Below are positions 8,595-15,752 of a stretch of 36,018 nt of DNA, piece after piece. Under the pieces are notes generated by a model. It was not told where the DNA came from, made no database searches, and saw only the letters and a program-made list of their open reading frames with translations. Each line of letters begins with the position of its first letter. Within the stretch, counting starts at the first letter, position 1. The DNA is from Streptomyces afghaniensis 772 (GTDB lineage: Bacteria; Actinomycetota; Actinomycetes; Streptomycetales; Streptomycetaceae): contig KE354168.1 of NCBI GenBank assembly GCA_000415505.1, positions 1-36,018 on the forward strand, given 5' to 3'. The position numbers were made by a program, and so were the translations under genes.

Positions 8595-10118
8595 TCAGTA
8601 GGCGCCCTGCCCGTGGAGCACCGCACGCAGCGTCTTCCACAAGATCACTGTGTCCAGGGCGAGCGACCAGTCCTCCACGTACCGCAGGTCCAGCCGGACC
8701 GCCTCCTCCCACGACAGGTCGCTGCGTCCGCTGATCTGCCACAACCCGGTGAGTCCGGGCTTGACCAGCAGCCGCCGCCGGATGTCCGGGCCGTACTCAG
8801 CGGACTCCTCCGGCAGCGGAGGCCGCGGACCGACGAGCGACATGGCTCCGGTGAGCACGTTGAAAAGCTGCGGGAGTTCGTCGATCGAGTACCGGCGCAG
8901 CACCGCTCCCACCCGGGTCACCCGCGGATCCCGGCGGAGCTTGAACAGCGGGCCGGCGCCCTCGTTGCGGTCCGCCAGCTCGGCACGTGCCCTGTGCGCC
9001 CCGGGAACCATGGTGCGGAACTTGAGAATGGTGAACTCGCGGCCGTCCTTGCCGACCCTGCGCTGGCGGTAGAACACCCCACCCCTGCTGTCCGCCAGCA
9101 CGAGCAGCCCGACGAACACCATCAGCGGCGCGAACAGCATCAGCAGGATCGCCGCGCCCATCCGGTCGACGACCCCTTTGACCACCCGGCGGCCCCCGGT
9201 GAAGGCCGGCATGCTGACCCGCAGCAGCGGGATGCCGAGCACCGCGTCGACGTGCAGCCGCGGGCCGGCCACCTCCATCAGCACGGGGGCCACGACCATC
9301 TCGGCGTCGCTGCCTTCGAGGTTCCAGGCCAGCCGTTGCAGCCGGTCCGGTGACCAGTGCGGGTCCGGTGTGACCGCCACGACACGGTAGCCGTCGCGGC
9401 GGACGTGGCCCGCGACGTCCGCCAGCCGGCCGACGACCGGCACTCCGTCCAGCTGGTCACCGTCGAGCCCGGGACCATCCGTCGTGCACACGGCGTCCAC
9501 CCGCCAGCCGAGGTGCGGGAACTTGCGGGTCCGGGTGATCAGATCGCGCACGGTGGCCGGGCTCCCGGCAGCGAGCACCGGTCTCAGGCACCGTCCTTCC
9601 TTGCGCTGTTTGTGCAGCGAGAGGCGCAGCAGATACCGCGCGGTCATGGTGACCAGCGCGATCGCGGGGATCGCGACGAAGATCCAGAGCTTGATGTTGC
9701 GCGAGGTGAGGGCGATCCCGCCGAGCGCGAGCACGACGGTCGCCGCGAACAGTGCGCGTCCGAGCCGGCGGAATTCCTCGGCGCCCTGGCCGAGCACGGC
9801 CGGAGCCCACGACCGGCTCACCGCAAGCGCGCCCAGCACCAGCAGCTCGGTGCCGAATGCGAGAATTCCCCACTTCTCATGCCAGTTGGCCGCGTCCCGG
9901 GCCCCGAAGAAATTGCCTATCGCCGCCACCACGAAGGCGGTGGCCACGGTATCGCTGGTGATCACGGCACGGCGGTACCGCTGCTCCCAGTCGATCGCGG
10001 GCCGGCTGATCGTCCCGTTCGCCAGCTGCCCGCGCGCCGACGAAAACGGGTCGGCTAGCTCCCCCTGCTGCACAGAACCCCCCCAGGTCGCCAGTGGTTC
10101 GACGTGTTCGCCCAACAC
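8595..10118 (-). CDS. Polyprenyl glycosylphosphotransferase (priming sugar transferase, WbaP/WcaJ type)
   Basis: The product is up to 507 residues. Hydrophobic segments at about 53-75, 85-105, 122-138 and 143-162 form the N-terminal membrane part, followed by a soluble linker domain (about 175-300) and a fifth segment at about 320-342. The C-terminal bacterial sugar transferase domain contains KFRTM (366-370), DELPQL (413-418), GPRPP (430-434) and PGLTGLWQISGR (454-465). It moves a sugar-1-phosphate to undecaprenyl phosphate and so starts the repeat unit. The GTG at 10118 is the first in-frame start after a stop. A GTG at 10073 with a G-rich site just upstream would shorten the protein by 15 residues. 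It is the first gene of the operon. A 112-bp gap separates it from the dehydrogenase gene. Confidence 0.93.
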   Translation of the reverse strand: MLGEHVEPLATWGGSVQQGELADPFSSARGQLANGTISRPAIDWEQRYRRAVITSDTVATAFVVAAIGNFFGARDAANWHEKWGILAFGTELLVLGALAVSRSWAPAVLGQGAEEFRRLGRALFAATVVLALGGIALTSRNIKLWIFVAIPAIALVTMTARYLLRLSLHKQRKEGRCLRPVLAAGSPATVRDLITRTRKFPHLGWRVDAVCTTDGPGLDGDQLDGVPVVGRLADVAGHVRRDGYRVVAVTPDPHWSPDRLQRLAWNLEGSDAEMVVAPVLMEVAGPRLHVDAVLGIPLLRVSMPAFTGGRRVVKGVVDRMGAAILLMLFAPLMVFVGLLVLADSRGGVFYRQRRVGKDGREFTILKFRTMVPGAHRARAELADRNEGAGPLFKLRRDPRVTRVGAVLRRYSIDELPQLFNVLTGAMSLVGPRPPLPEESAEYGPDIRRRLLVKPGLTGLWQISGRSDLSWEEAVRLDLRYVEDWSLALDTVILWKTLRAVLHGQGAY

Positions 10119-10337
10119 TGTTCACCGCATCGGAAGGCCCCCCTCCGTGCGTGACATCCGGCTGTTTCCGCGTTACTTGAACAACCCAAATCCCGGGTGC
10201 TCCCCACACCCGAGGCCCGCTATCGGGCTCAGAGGATCGATCGCCACATCGTCTGGTGGCGGGGACGCGACTGCTGGCTTTCCGTGGTGCCGGACCTATA
10301 GATCATTAGCGGTCGCCTCGTGTCCGAACCGCCGAAG

Positions 10338-10357
10338 CATGGTCAATCTAGACCATG
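10338..10357. promoter_or_regulatory. Perfect inverted repeat CATGGTC-N6-GACCATG, candidate operator
   Basis: Two perfect 7-bp arms are separated by AATCTA. Read on the minus strand, the element contains TTGACC, which could serve as a -35 hexamer, so a bound protein could control the operon starting at 10118. The repeat lies about 220 bp upstream of that start codon. The binding protein is unknown. Confidence 0.5.
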
Positions 10358-10450
10358 GGGGGTCAGTATGTAGAGAGGATGTGTGTAATTTGTGCGCAAG
10401 ATTTGAGACGGGTTCGACCGGTCGGTGACCGATCCGCCTGCGGACGCCTT

Positions 10451-10474
10451 GTCAGGGGGAAATTCCCTGCTGAC
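10451..10474. promoter_or_regulatory. Imperfect 24-bp palindrome (GTCAG...CTGAC, AATT centre)
   Basis: Outer arms GTCAG/CTGAC are perfect and the centre AAATT is nearly symmetric. Overall 18 of 24 positions are symmetric. It lies 39 bp beyond the stop codon of the XRE gene. It could therefore be that gene's terminator or an operator for the polysaccharide operon. There is no T-tract on the minus strand. Confidence 0.35.
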
Positions 10475-10512
10475 GGACACCACTGAATCGTCATACGAGC
10501 CGGCGTCCGACG

Positions 10513-11394
10513 TCAGTTGAGGGGGGAGGAGGCCGGCAGGTCCTGGTCGGCGGCCCAGGACGCCAGGATGCGCAGCCGCTCGTGGGTGGGGGAGCCGGGG
10601 GCGGCGGTCCAGACGGTCAGGTGCTGGTCGGGGTCGGTGTTGGCGGTGAGGGTGTCCCAGTCCAGGACGAGTTCGCCGACGACCGGATGGTTGAGGGTCT
10701 TGGTGCCCACGGTGCGGGCGGCTACGTGGTGTTCACCCCACCAGCGAGCGAACTGCTCGTCGCGCAGGGAAAGTTCACCGACCAGCTCGATCAGGCGGGG
10801 GTCCTCGGGATACTTCGCGGCCTCCATGCGCAGCTGCGCCACGGAGATCTGCGCCGAGGTCTCCCAGTCGGCATACAACGTACGCATGGCCGGATCGGTG
10901 AACTGGATCCGGGGATAGTTCCGGTGCTTTTCCGGGATGCGGGAGAAGTCGGTGACCAGGGCGGCGGCCAGCGCGTTCCAGGCCAGGATGTCCCCGCGCC
11001 GTCCCTGCACGATGGCGGGGGTGGCGGTGAGGTCGTCCAGAACCCGCTGAAGCTGCGGCTGGACCTTCTGCCGGCCGCGGCGCCGGGTGCGGGTGGTGGT
11101 CTTGCCCGCGAGCTGGAAGAGGTAGCCGCGCTCGTCGTCGTCCAGGTGGAGTACGCGGGCGAGGACGTCCAGCACCGGGGCCGATGCCTGCATGCGGCCC
11201 TGCTCCAGCCGCGTGTAGTAGTCGGTGCTGATGCTGGCCAGCTGGGCGACCTCCTCGCGTCGCAGCCCCTCCACCCGGCGTGGTTTGCCGGTCTCGCGTA
11301 GTCCGACCGTGCGCGGGCTCAGCTCCGAGCGGCGCTTCTTGAGGAATTCTCCCAGCTCATTGAGGGGGGCGTTCGCGGTCATGCTTCCCAGCAT
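10513..11394 (-). CDS. Helix-turn-helix XRE regulator with MmyB-like ligand-binding domain
   Basis: The product is about 293 residues. The N-terminal DNA-binding domain (about 12-95) has the signature LREEVAQLASISTDYYTRLEQGR, in which the helix-turn-helix recognises DNA and LEQGR closes the XRE fold. The rest (about 110-280) matches the MmyB-like transcription regulator ligand-binding domain, with ILAWNALAAAL near its start and RWWGEHHV in the middle. Starts at 11394 (AGGTGGA nine bases upstream) and 11382 (closer to the homologous length) are both possible. A longer in-frame extension to 11478 would cover the operator region and is not favoured. Members of this family often repress a divergent oxidoreductase or transporter gene. 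Here that gene has been replaced or shortened (see 11590). Repeated TCCCAG boxes at the start codon suggest autoregulation. Confidence 0.88.
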   Translation of the reverse strand: MLGSMTANAPLNELGEFLKKRRSELSPRTVGLRETGKPRRVEGLRREEVAQLASISTDYYTRLEQGRMQASAPVLDVLARVLHLDDDERGYLFQLAGKTTTRTRRRGRQKVQPQLQRVLDDLTATPAIVQGRRGDILAWNALAAALVTDFSRIPEKHRNYPRIQFTDPAMRTLYADWETSAQISVAQLRMEAAKYPEDPRLIELVGELSLRDEQFARWWGEHHVAARTVGTKTLNHPVVGELVLDWDTLTANTDPDQHLTVWTAAPGSPTHERLRILASWAADQDLPASSPLN

Positions 11395-11459
11395 GACACC
11401 GATTCCACCTGGGAAAGGGGGGGAGAAATCCCTCCCAGGATGCTCCCTTCCCGGGATGA
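11384..11459. promoter_or_regulatory. Candidate XRE operator array: three direct copies of CYTCCCRGSATGM plus one inverted TCCCAGG
   Basis: Copies are CTTCCCAGCATGA (11384-11396), CCTCCCAGGATGC (11431-11443) and CTTCCCGGGATGA (11447-11459). An inverted CCTGGGA (11408-11414) forms a 7-bp inverted repeat with TCCCAGG at 11433-11439. The sites lie over and just upstream of the XRE start codon, facing the MFS/dehydrogenase genes. Recognition by the XRE protein is inferred from position. Confidence 0.55.
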
Positions 11460-11514
11460 ATTCCTCCGCTTTTCGCACCTGTCCTCGCGTGTGAGGCTCG
11501 ATATCGATTCAGCC

Positions 11515-11550
11515 GATCCCGATCCCGATCCCGATCCCGATCCCCATCCC
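11515..11550. repeat. Hexanucleotide tandem repeat (GATCCC)5 plus one CATCCC
   Basis: Five exact GATCCC units run from 11515 to 11544 and a sixth unit with one change ends at 11550. The array lies between the XRE gene and the dehydrogenase remnant. It has the form of a slippage-prone microsatellite that could change the spacing between operator and promoter. It is too short and simple to be a CRISPR. Confidence 0.85.
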
Positions 11551-11589
11551 GGCTGAGGCACACCGACCCTCGCACGAAGGAAGCACCCC

Positions 11590-11646
11590 ATGCGCGGAGC
11601 AGTCATCCACGCCGCCGGCGACGTGCGCTTCGAAGCCGCGCCCTGA
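11590..11646 (+). pseudogene. 18-codon remnant of a zinc-dependent alcohol dehydrogenase
   Basis: An ATG preceded by a good ribosome site (GAAGGAAG) opens the frame MRGAVIHAAGDVRFEAAP and then meets TGA. MRGAVIH-x-GDVRFE is the usual N-terminus of zinc-dependent alcohol dehydrogenases of the medium-chain family, in which about 320 more residues should follow. None of these are present before the MFS gene at 11718. The simplest reading is that an alcohol dehydrogenase gene divergent from the XRE regulator was deleted, leaving its ribosome site and first codons. It might still be translated as a short leader peptide. Identity rests on a short stretch. Confidence 0.6.
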
Positions 11647-11717
11647 CCCGGCCCCACCGCTCGCCCCTCAGGGGGCGCCACCGCAACGCGATGTCCACGC
11701 AAGGAGACACCACACGT

Positions 11718-12974
11718 ATGCCTTCCGCATCCGGGACCACCCCCGGCAAGCTCCCCTTCGTCGTCTGGGTGCTCGCCGCCGGCACGTTCCTGATGGGGAC
11801 CACCGAGTTCGTCGTCGCCGGTCTGCTGCCGGAGCTGGCCGGTGACCTCGGAGTCAGCGTCTCCCACGCCGGCCTGCTGATCGCTGCCTTCGCCGTCGGG
11901 ATGATCGTCGGCTCGCCGACCATGGCCATGGCGACCCTGCGGCTGCCTCAGCGCCGGACGCTGGTCCTGGCCCTGTCCGTATTCTGCCTCGGACATCTGG
12001 TCGCCGCCCTCAGCACGTCCTTCACGATCGTCCTCGCAGCCCGTGTCGTCACGGCCCTGGCCACCGGAGCGTTCTGGTCCGTCGGCTTCGTGGTCGCCAC
12101 CGCCGCCGCCGGTCCGCACCGGGCCACCCGCGCCACGGGCGTCATGATCGGCGGCCTGACCCTGGCCAACGTCGTCGGTGTGCCGATCGGCTCCTTCGCC
12201 GGTCAGTTCACCGGCTGGCGCGGCCCCTTCTGGGCCCTGGCCGCACTCTCCGGGCTCGCCGCCGTGTTCATCGGCCGCTTCATCCCGGCCGGGGAGCAGC
12301 GCGTCGAGGTGACCCTCAGGGCCGAAGTCCGGGCTCTGCGTCAGGGCCGGCTGTGGCTGGCGCTCGGCGCCGCGATGCTGATCATGGGTGGTGTCCTGGC
12401 GACGTACACCTATGTCACGCCGCTGCTGACCGACCGCGCGGGCATCCCGGCAGGCGCGGTACCGCTCGTCCTGATCGCGTTCGGCGTCGGCGCCCTGGGC
12501 GGCACCACCACCGGGGGCCGCCTGGGTGACCGCCGCCCGATGGCCACCACCATCACGGCCGCCGCGGCCACCGCCCTGGTCCTGTTCCTGATGATCCCGC
12601 TGGCCGGCAACCCGGTGACAGCCACCCTCCTCGTCTTCCTGATGGGCCTGACCGGCTTCACGGTCAACCCGGTCGTCACCGCCCTCGCCATGCGCTTCGC
12701 GGGCGATGCCCCCACCCTCACCTCGGCGCTGACCACCTCCGCCTTCAACACCGGCATCGCCGCCGGTTCGGCGATCGCCGGTACGGCCCTGGACTCCTCC
12801 CTCGGCCTGACCGGCCCGCCCCTGGTCGGCACCGTCATCGCCGCGCTCACGCTGCTGCCGCTGATCGCCCTCGCCGTCCACGGCCCGTCCCACAGGGGCC
12901 GGATCGTGGCCCGGAGCAGCGCTCCCGAGCACGGGCGACGCGACGACCCCGCGCAGGTGCCGTCGCAGCACTGA
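11718..12974 (+). CDS. MFS transporter, DHA1/chloramphenicol-efflux-like
   Basis: This is a 418-residue integral membrane protein with about twelve hydrophobic segments. It has the N-terminal motif FLMGTTEFVVAGLLPELAGDLGVS, characteristic of the AraJ/CmlR/Cmx drug-efflux branch, and a MIVGSPTMAMATLRLPQRR loop matching MFS motif A. Halves of six helices are joined by a loop near 205-225 (EQRVEVTLRAEVRALRQGR). The ATG at 11718 is chosen because AAGGAG lies 11 bases upstream. An ATG at 11691 is in frame but lacks a site. It probably exports a small amphipathic compound by proton antiport. It follows the alcohol dehydrogenase remnant and precedes a short-chain dehydrogenase 85 bp downstream. The three probably formed one unit controlled by the XRE protein. 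Confidence 0.9.
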   Translation: MPSASGTTPGKLPFVVWVLAAGTFLMGTTEFVVAGLLPELAGDLGVSVSHAGLLIAAFAVGMIVGSPTMAMATLRLPQRRTLVLALSVFCLGHLVAALSTSFTIVLAARVVTALATGAFWSVGFVVATAAAGPHRATRATGVMIGGLTLANVVGVPIGSFAGQFTGWRGPFWALAALSGLAAVFIGRFIPAGEQRVEVTLRAEVRALRQGRLWLALGAAMLIMGGVLATYTYVTPLLTDRAGIPAGAVPLVLIAFGVGALGGTTTGGRLGDRRPMATTITAAAATALVLFLMIPLAGNPVTATLLVFLMGLTGFTVNPVVTALAMRFAGDAPTLTSALTTSAFNTGIAAGSAIAGTALDSSLGLTGPPLVGTVIAALTLLPLIALAVHGPSHRGRIVARSSAPEHGRRDDPAQVPSQH

Positions 12975-13059
12975 CCCGAGCCCACCCGCCGCGGACGAGC
13001 CGGTCGGACGCCTCGGCGCACCTCTGCCCGCGAATCCGCACTCGAATGGAGACCACGAC

Positions 13060-13827
13060 GTGAACCCCACCTATGACTTCACCGGCCAGGTCGCCCTCGT
13101 CACCGGCGCCGGTGCCGGTATGGGCCTGGCGACCGCCCGCGCGTTCGCCGCGTCCGGGGCCGCCGTCGCCCTCACCGACATCGACGAAGCCGCCCTGAAC
13201 GCGGCCACGAAGGAACTCACCGACGCCGGCCACCGAGCCCTCGCCCTCACCTGCGACGTCAGCGACGAGGAGCAGGTCGCCGCCGCGGTCGACCGCACCG
13301 TGGAGACATTCGGCCGTCTCGACATGGCCTACAACAACGCCGGCATCCAGATCCCGCCCAGCGACGCCGCCGACGAAGGCGCCGAGCGGTTCGACCGCGT
13401 CAACGCCGTCAACCTCCGCGGCGTATGGGCCTGTATGAAGCACGAGCTGCGGCACATGCGCGCCCAGGGCAGCGGCGCCATCGTCAACTGCTCCTCGCTC
13501 GGCGGCCTGGTGGGCCTGCCCGGCCGTGCCTCGTACCACGCCTCCAAGCACGGCGTCATCGGCCTGACCGGCAGCGCCGCCCTCGAATACGCCCCGCGCG
13601 GGATCCGCGTCAACGCCGTCTGCCCCGGCACCATCGACACCCCCATGGTCAGCGACATGATCTCCAAGGGAGAACTCGACCGCGCCGAGGCCGAGGCCAA
13701 CCAGCCCATCAACCGCCTCGGCACCGCCGAGGAGATCGCCCAGGCGGTCCTGTGGCTGTGCAGCCCCGGAGCGAGTTTCGTCGTCGGTGTCGCCCTCCCG
13801 GTCGACGGCGGCTACGTGGCCCGCTAG
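13060..13827 (+). CDS. SDR family oxidoreductase (classical short-chain dehydrogenase)
   Basis: The 255-residue product has every classical SDR element. The cofactor loop TGAGAGMG is near 15-22, and Asp at the end of beta-2 (TDIDE) favours NAD(H). The NNAG motif is near 91-94, the catalytic Ser is in NCSSLGG, the YHASK catalytic Tyr/Lys pair is near 158-162, and the PG motif is in CPGTIDTPM. The C-terminus LPVDGGYVAR is typical. The GTG at 13060 follows TGGAGA at a normal distance. It reduces or oxidises a carbonyl/alcohol substrate that cannot be named from the sequence. Linkage to an MFS exporter and an XRE regulator suggests detoxification of a reactive carbonyl or alcohol. Confidence 0.93.
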   Translation: MNPTYDFTGQVALVTGAGAGMGLATARAFAASGAAVALTDIDEAALNAATKELTDAGHRALALTCDVSDEEQVAAAVDRTVETFGRLDMAYNNAGIQIPPSDAADEGAERFDRVNAVNLRGVWACMKHELRHMRAQGSGAIVNCSSLGGLVGLPGRASYHASKHGVIGLTGSAALEYAPRGIRVNAVCPGTIDTPMVSDMISKGELDRAEAEANQPINRLGTAEEIAQAVLWLCSPGASFVVGVALPVDGGYVAR

Positions 13828-13838
13828 GTCCCGCACCC

Positions 13839-13906
13839 CTAGGGCATGTCCGCAAAGTCCCGTCGTCCGCCCGCGGGGCAGGCGGGACTTTGCGGACACG
13901 CCCTAG
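13839..13906. terminator. Long hairpin, 24-bp arms with one mismatch; probable bidirectional terminator or dispersed palindromic element
   Basis: Arms at 13839-13862 and 13883-13906 pair at 23 of 24 positions, starting CTAGGG and containing TGTCCGCAAAGTCCCG, around a 20-nt G+C-rich loop. It begins 11 bp after the dehydrogenase stop codon, where a terminator is expected. From general knowledge, very similar palindromes are found after genes in many Streptomyces genomes, so this may be a dispersed repeat family rather than a site unique to this locus. Confidence 0.75.
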
Positions 13907-14111
13907 GCCCCGCACAGGCTCTCCTGGCGGAGCCTAAAGGGGGAGAAAAGTCTCCCTGTCACGAGCGTTGCCGGTGGTGCAAGACTCCCCGGGCGACCAG
14001 TCGCCGCTGCCGAGGCGCACGGTCGCCCCATTCCCCCCGCGGTGACGACGATCCAGTCTCCCGTCCCGCCGTTGTGTACGGCCGATCCGTCCGCGATACG
14101 AAGGCGTACGT

Positions 14112-14759
14112 ATGTCAACTGAACCTCCTGAGTCCGCCGTTCCACCCCCCACCGGCGCCGGCGAGTCCTCCCCGGCGCCCACCCGGCGCACCTTCATCGC
14201 CACCACCACCGCGGTCGGCGGTGCTGTCGTCGCGGGCGGCGTGATCGGAGGGCCCCTGCTCTCCGACCCGGAGGCGGTGGCCGCCCAGGCACCGCCCACC
14301 AGCCGGGTCTCCCTCACGGTCAACGGCACCCGCCGGACCGCGACGGTGGACAACCGCACCTCGCTGCTCGACCTGCTGCGCGAGCACTTCGGCCTGACCG
14401 GTGCCAAGAAGGGCTGCAACGCCGGTGCCTGCGGCGCGTGCACCGTCCTGGTCGACGGCCACCGGGTCAACTCCTGCCTGACACTGGCCGTCCGGCTGGA
14501 GGGCGCCGAGGTCACCACGATCGAGGGCCTGGCCGAGGGAGACCGACTGCACCCCTTGCAACAGGCGTTCATCGACCAGGACGCCTTCCAGTGCGGCTAC
14601 TGCACGCCCGGGCAGATCGTCTCCGGCGTCGGCTGCATCAAGGAAGGCCACACCGGCTCGCCGGAGGAGATCCGGGAGTGGATGAGCGGCAACATCTGCC
14701 GCTGCGGCTGCTACGTCAAGATCGTGCGCGCGGTGGAGCAGACCGCGGGCCGGAAGTGA
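14112..14759 (+). CDS. Aldehyde oxidase/xanthine dehydrogenase family 2Fe-2S subunit, Tat-exported (PaoA/YagT-like)
   Basis: The 215-residue product begins with a long polar region and a twin-arginine signal, TRRTFIATTTAVGG at 24-37, followed by a hydrophobic stretch and AAQA cleavage-like site near 57-60. The mature part has the plant-type ferredoxin cluster ligands Cys102, Cys107, Cys110 and Cys122 (GCNAGACGAC) and the helical second cluster Cys161, Cys164, Cys196 and Cys198 (CGYC; CRC). It passes electrons between the molybdenum and FAD subunits. Only this subunit has a Tat signal, so the assembled, cofactor-loaded complex is probably carried out as a whole, as known for E. coli PaoABC. 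The next gene starts 12 bp downstream. The weak ribosome site GAAGG precedes the ATG. Confidence 0.93.
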   Translation: MSTEPPESAVPPPTGAGESSPAPTRRTFIATTTAVGGAVVAGGVIGGPLLSDPEAVAAQAPPTSRVSLTVNGTRRTATVDNRTSLLDLLREHFGLTGAKKGCNAGACGACTVLVDGHRVNSCLTLAVRLEGAEVTTIEGLAEGDRLHPLQQAFIDQDAFQCGYCTPGQIVSGVGCIKEGHTGSPEEIREWMSGNICRCGCYVKIVRAVEQTAGRK

Positions 14760-14771
14760 GGAACGGCCGCC

Positions 14772-15752
14772 ATGCATCCCTTCTCCTACACCCGCGTCTC
14801 CGATACGCGTGAGGCCGTCGACGCCGGTCGCCGCGGCGGGCGTTACATCGCCGGGGGCACCACCCTGGTCGACCTCATGCGCGAGACCGTCGAACGCCCC
14901 GAGACCCTCGTCGACATCACCGGCCTGCCGCTCGGCGAGATCACCGCCACCGAGCGCGGGGGCTTGCGCATCGGCGCCCTGGTGACCATGTCCGAGGCCG
15001 CCGCCCACGCCAAGGTGCGCACCCTGTATCCCGTCGTCTCCGAGGCGCTGGAGCTGAGCGCTTCGGCGCAGCTGCGGAACATGGCGACCATCGGCGGCAA
15101 CATCATGCAGCGCACCCGGTGCACGTACTTCCGGGACGTGACAGCCGACTGCAACAAGCGTGACCCCGGCTCCGGTTGTGCCGCACTGCACGGAGTCAAC
15201 CGCACGCACGCCATCCTCGGGACCTCCGGCGCCTGCGTGGCCACCCACCCCTCCGACGTCGCCGTGGCCTTCGCGGCCCTGGAGGCCCGGGTGCACCTGC
15301 TGGGCCCGGACGGGACACGCCGAGTTCCCTTCAGCGACTTCCTGTTGCGGCCCGGCAGCACCCCGCAACGCGAACAAGCCCTGCTCAAAGGCGAGTTGAT
15401 CACTGCGGTGGAGATCCCCGCCCTGCCGCGCCCGCTCAGGTCCGGCTATCTCAAGGTGCGTGACCGGCAGTCGTACGAGTTCGCCCTGACGTCGGCGGCC
15501 GTCGCGCTGCACATACGCGGCGGGGTGATCCGCGAGGCCAGGGTCGCCGCCGGGGGAGTGGGCACCGTGCCCTGGAAGCTGCCCGCCGTCGAGCGACACC
15601 TCGTCGGTGAACGCCCCTCGGGGGCCCTCTGGTCGGCCGCTGCCGCGAAGGCGTCGGACGGCGCCCGTCCCCTTCAGCACAACCGGTTCAAGGTCGAGCT
15701 GCTCAAGCGCACGGTCGAACGCCAGCTGCGCGTCGTAGGAGGTACCAAGTGA
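14772..15752 (+). CDS. FAD-binding subunit with 4Fe-4S insertion (PaoB/YagS-like)
   Basis: This 326-residue FAD subunit belongs to the molybdenum hydroxylase family. The FAD pyrophosphate loop AGGTTLVDLM is at 27-36 and TIGGNI at 106-111. Inserted after it is a cysteine-rich loop, with Cys117 and Cys127 in TRCTYFRDVTADCNKR, then Cys136 and Cys155. This insertion is the mark of the PaoB/HcrB branch, which binds an extra 4Fe-4S cluster not found in ordinary xanthine dehydrogenases. There is no signal peptide, consistent with export by hitch-hiking on the Tat-tagged small subunit. The 3' end overlaps the molybdopterin subunit gene by 4 bp (GTGA). Confidence 0.92.
   Translation: MHPFSYTRVSDTREAVDAGRRGGRYIAGGTTLVDLMRETVERPETLVDITGLPLGEITATERGGLRIGALVTMSEAAAHAKVRTLYPVVSEALELSASAQLRNMATIGGNIMQRTRCTYFRDVTADCNKRDPGSGCAALHGVNRTHAILGTSGACVATHPSDVAVAFAALEARVHLLGPDGTRRVPFSDFLLRPGSTPQREQALLKGELITAVEIPALPRPLRSGYLKVRDRQSYEFALTSAAVALHIRGGVIREARVAAGGVGTVPWKLPAVERHLVGERPSGALWSAAAAKASDGARPLQHNRFKVELLKRTVERQLRVVGGTK

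Larger units (their letters stand above)
10119..10512. other. Leader region of the polysaccharide operon (no gene)
   Basis: This 394-bp stretch lies between the end of the XRE regulator gene and the start of the priming transferase gene, both on the minus strand. No credible reading frame was seen. It is less G+C-rich than the flanks, with several TA-containing hexamers, for example TATAGG on the minus strand near 10295-10302. It holds the two inverted repeats listed separately. It is the natural place for the operon promoter and upstream regulation, but no -35/-10 pair is good enough to name with confidence. Confidence 0.6.

Noticed and set aside
11515-11550. Possible CRISPR or direct-repeat array
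   Set aside because: The hexamer repeats have no spacers and no cas genes are nearby.
11379-13070. Minus-strand open frame of 563 codons opposite the MFS gene
   Set aside because: The product is a run of Gly, Arg, Glu and Asp codons mirroring the exporter gene. The real gene is on the plus strand.
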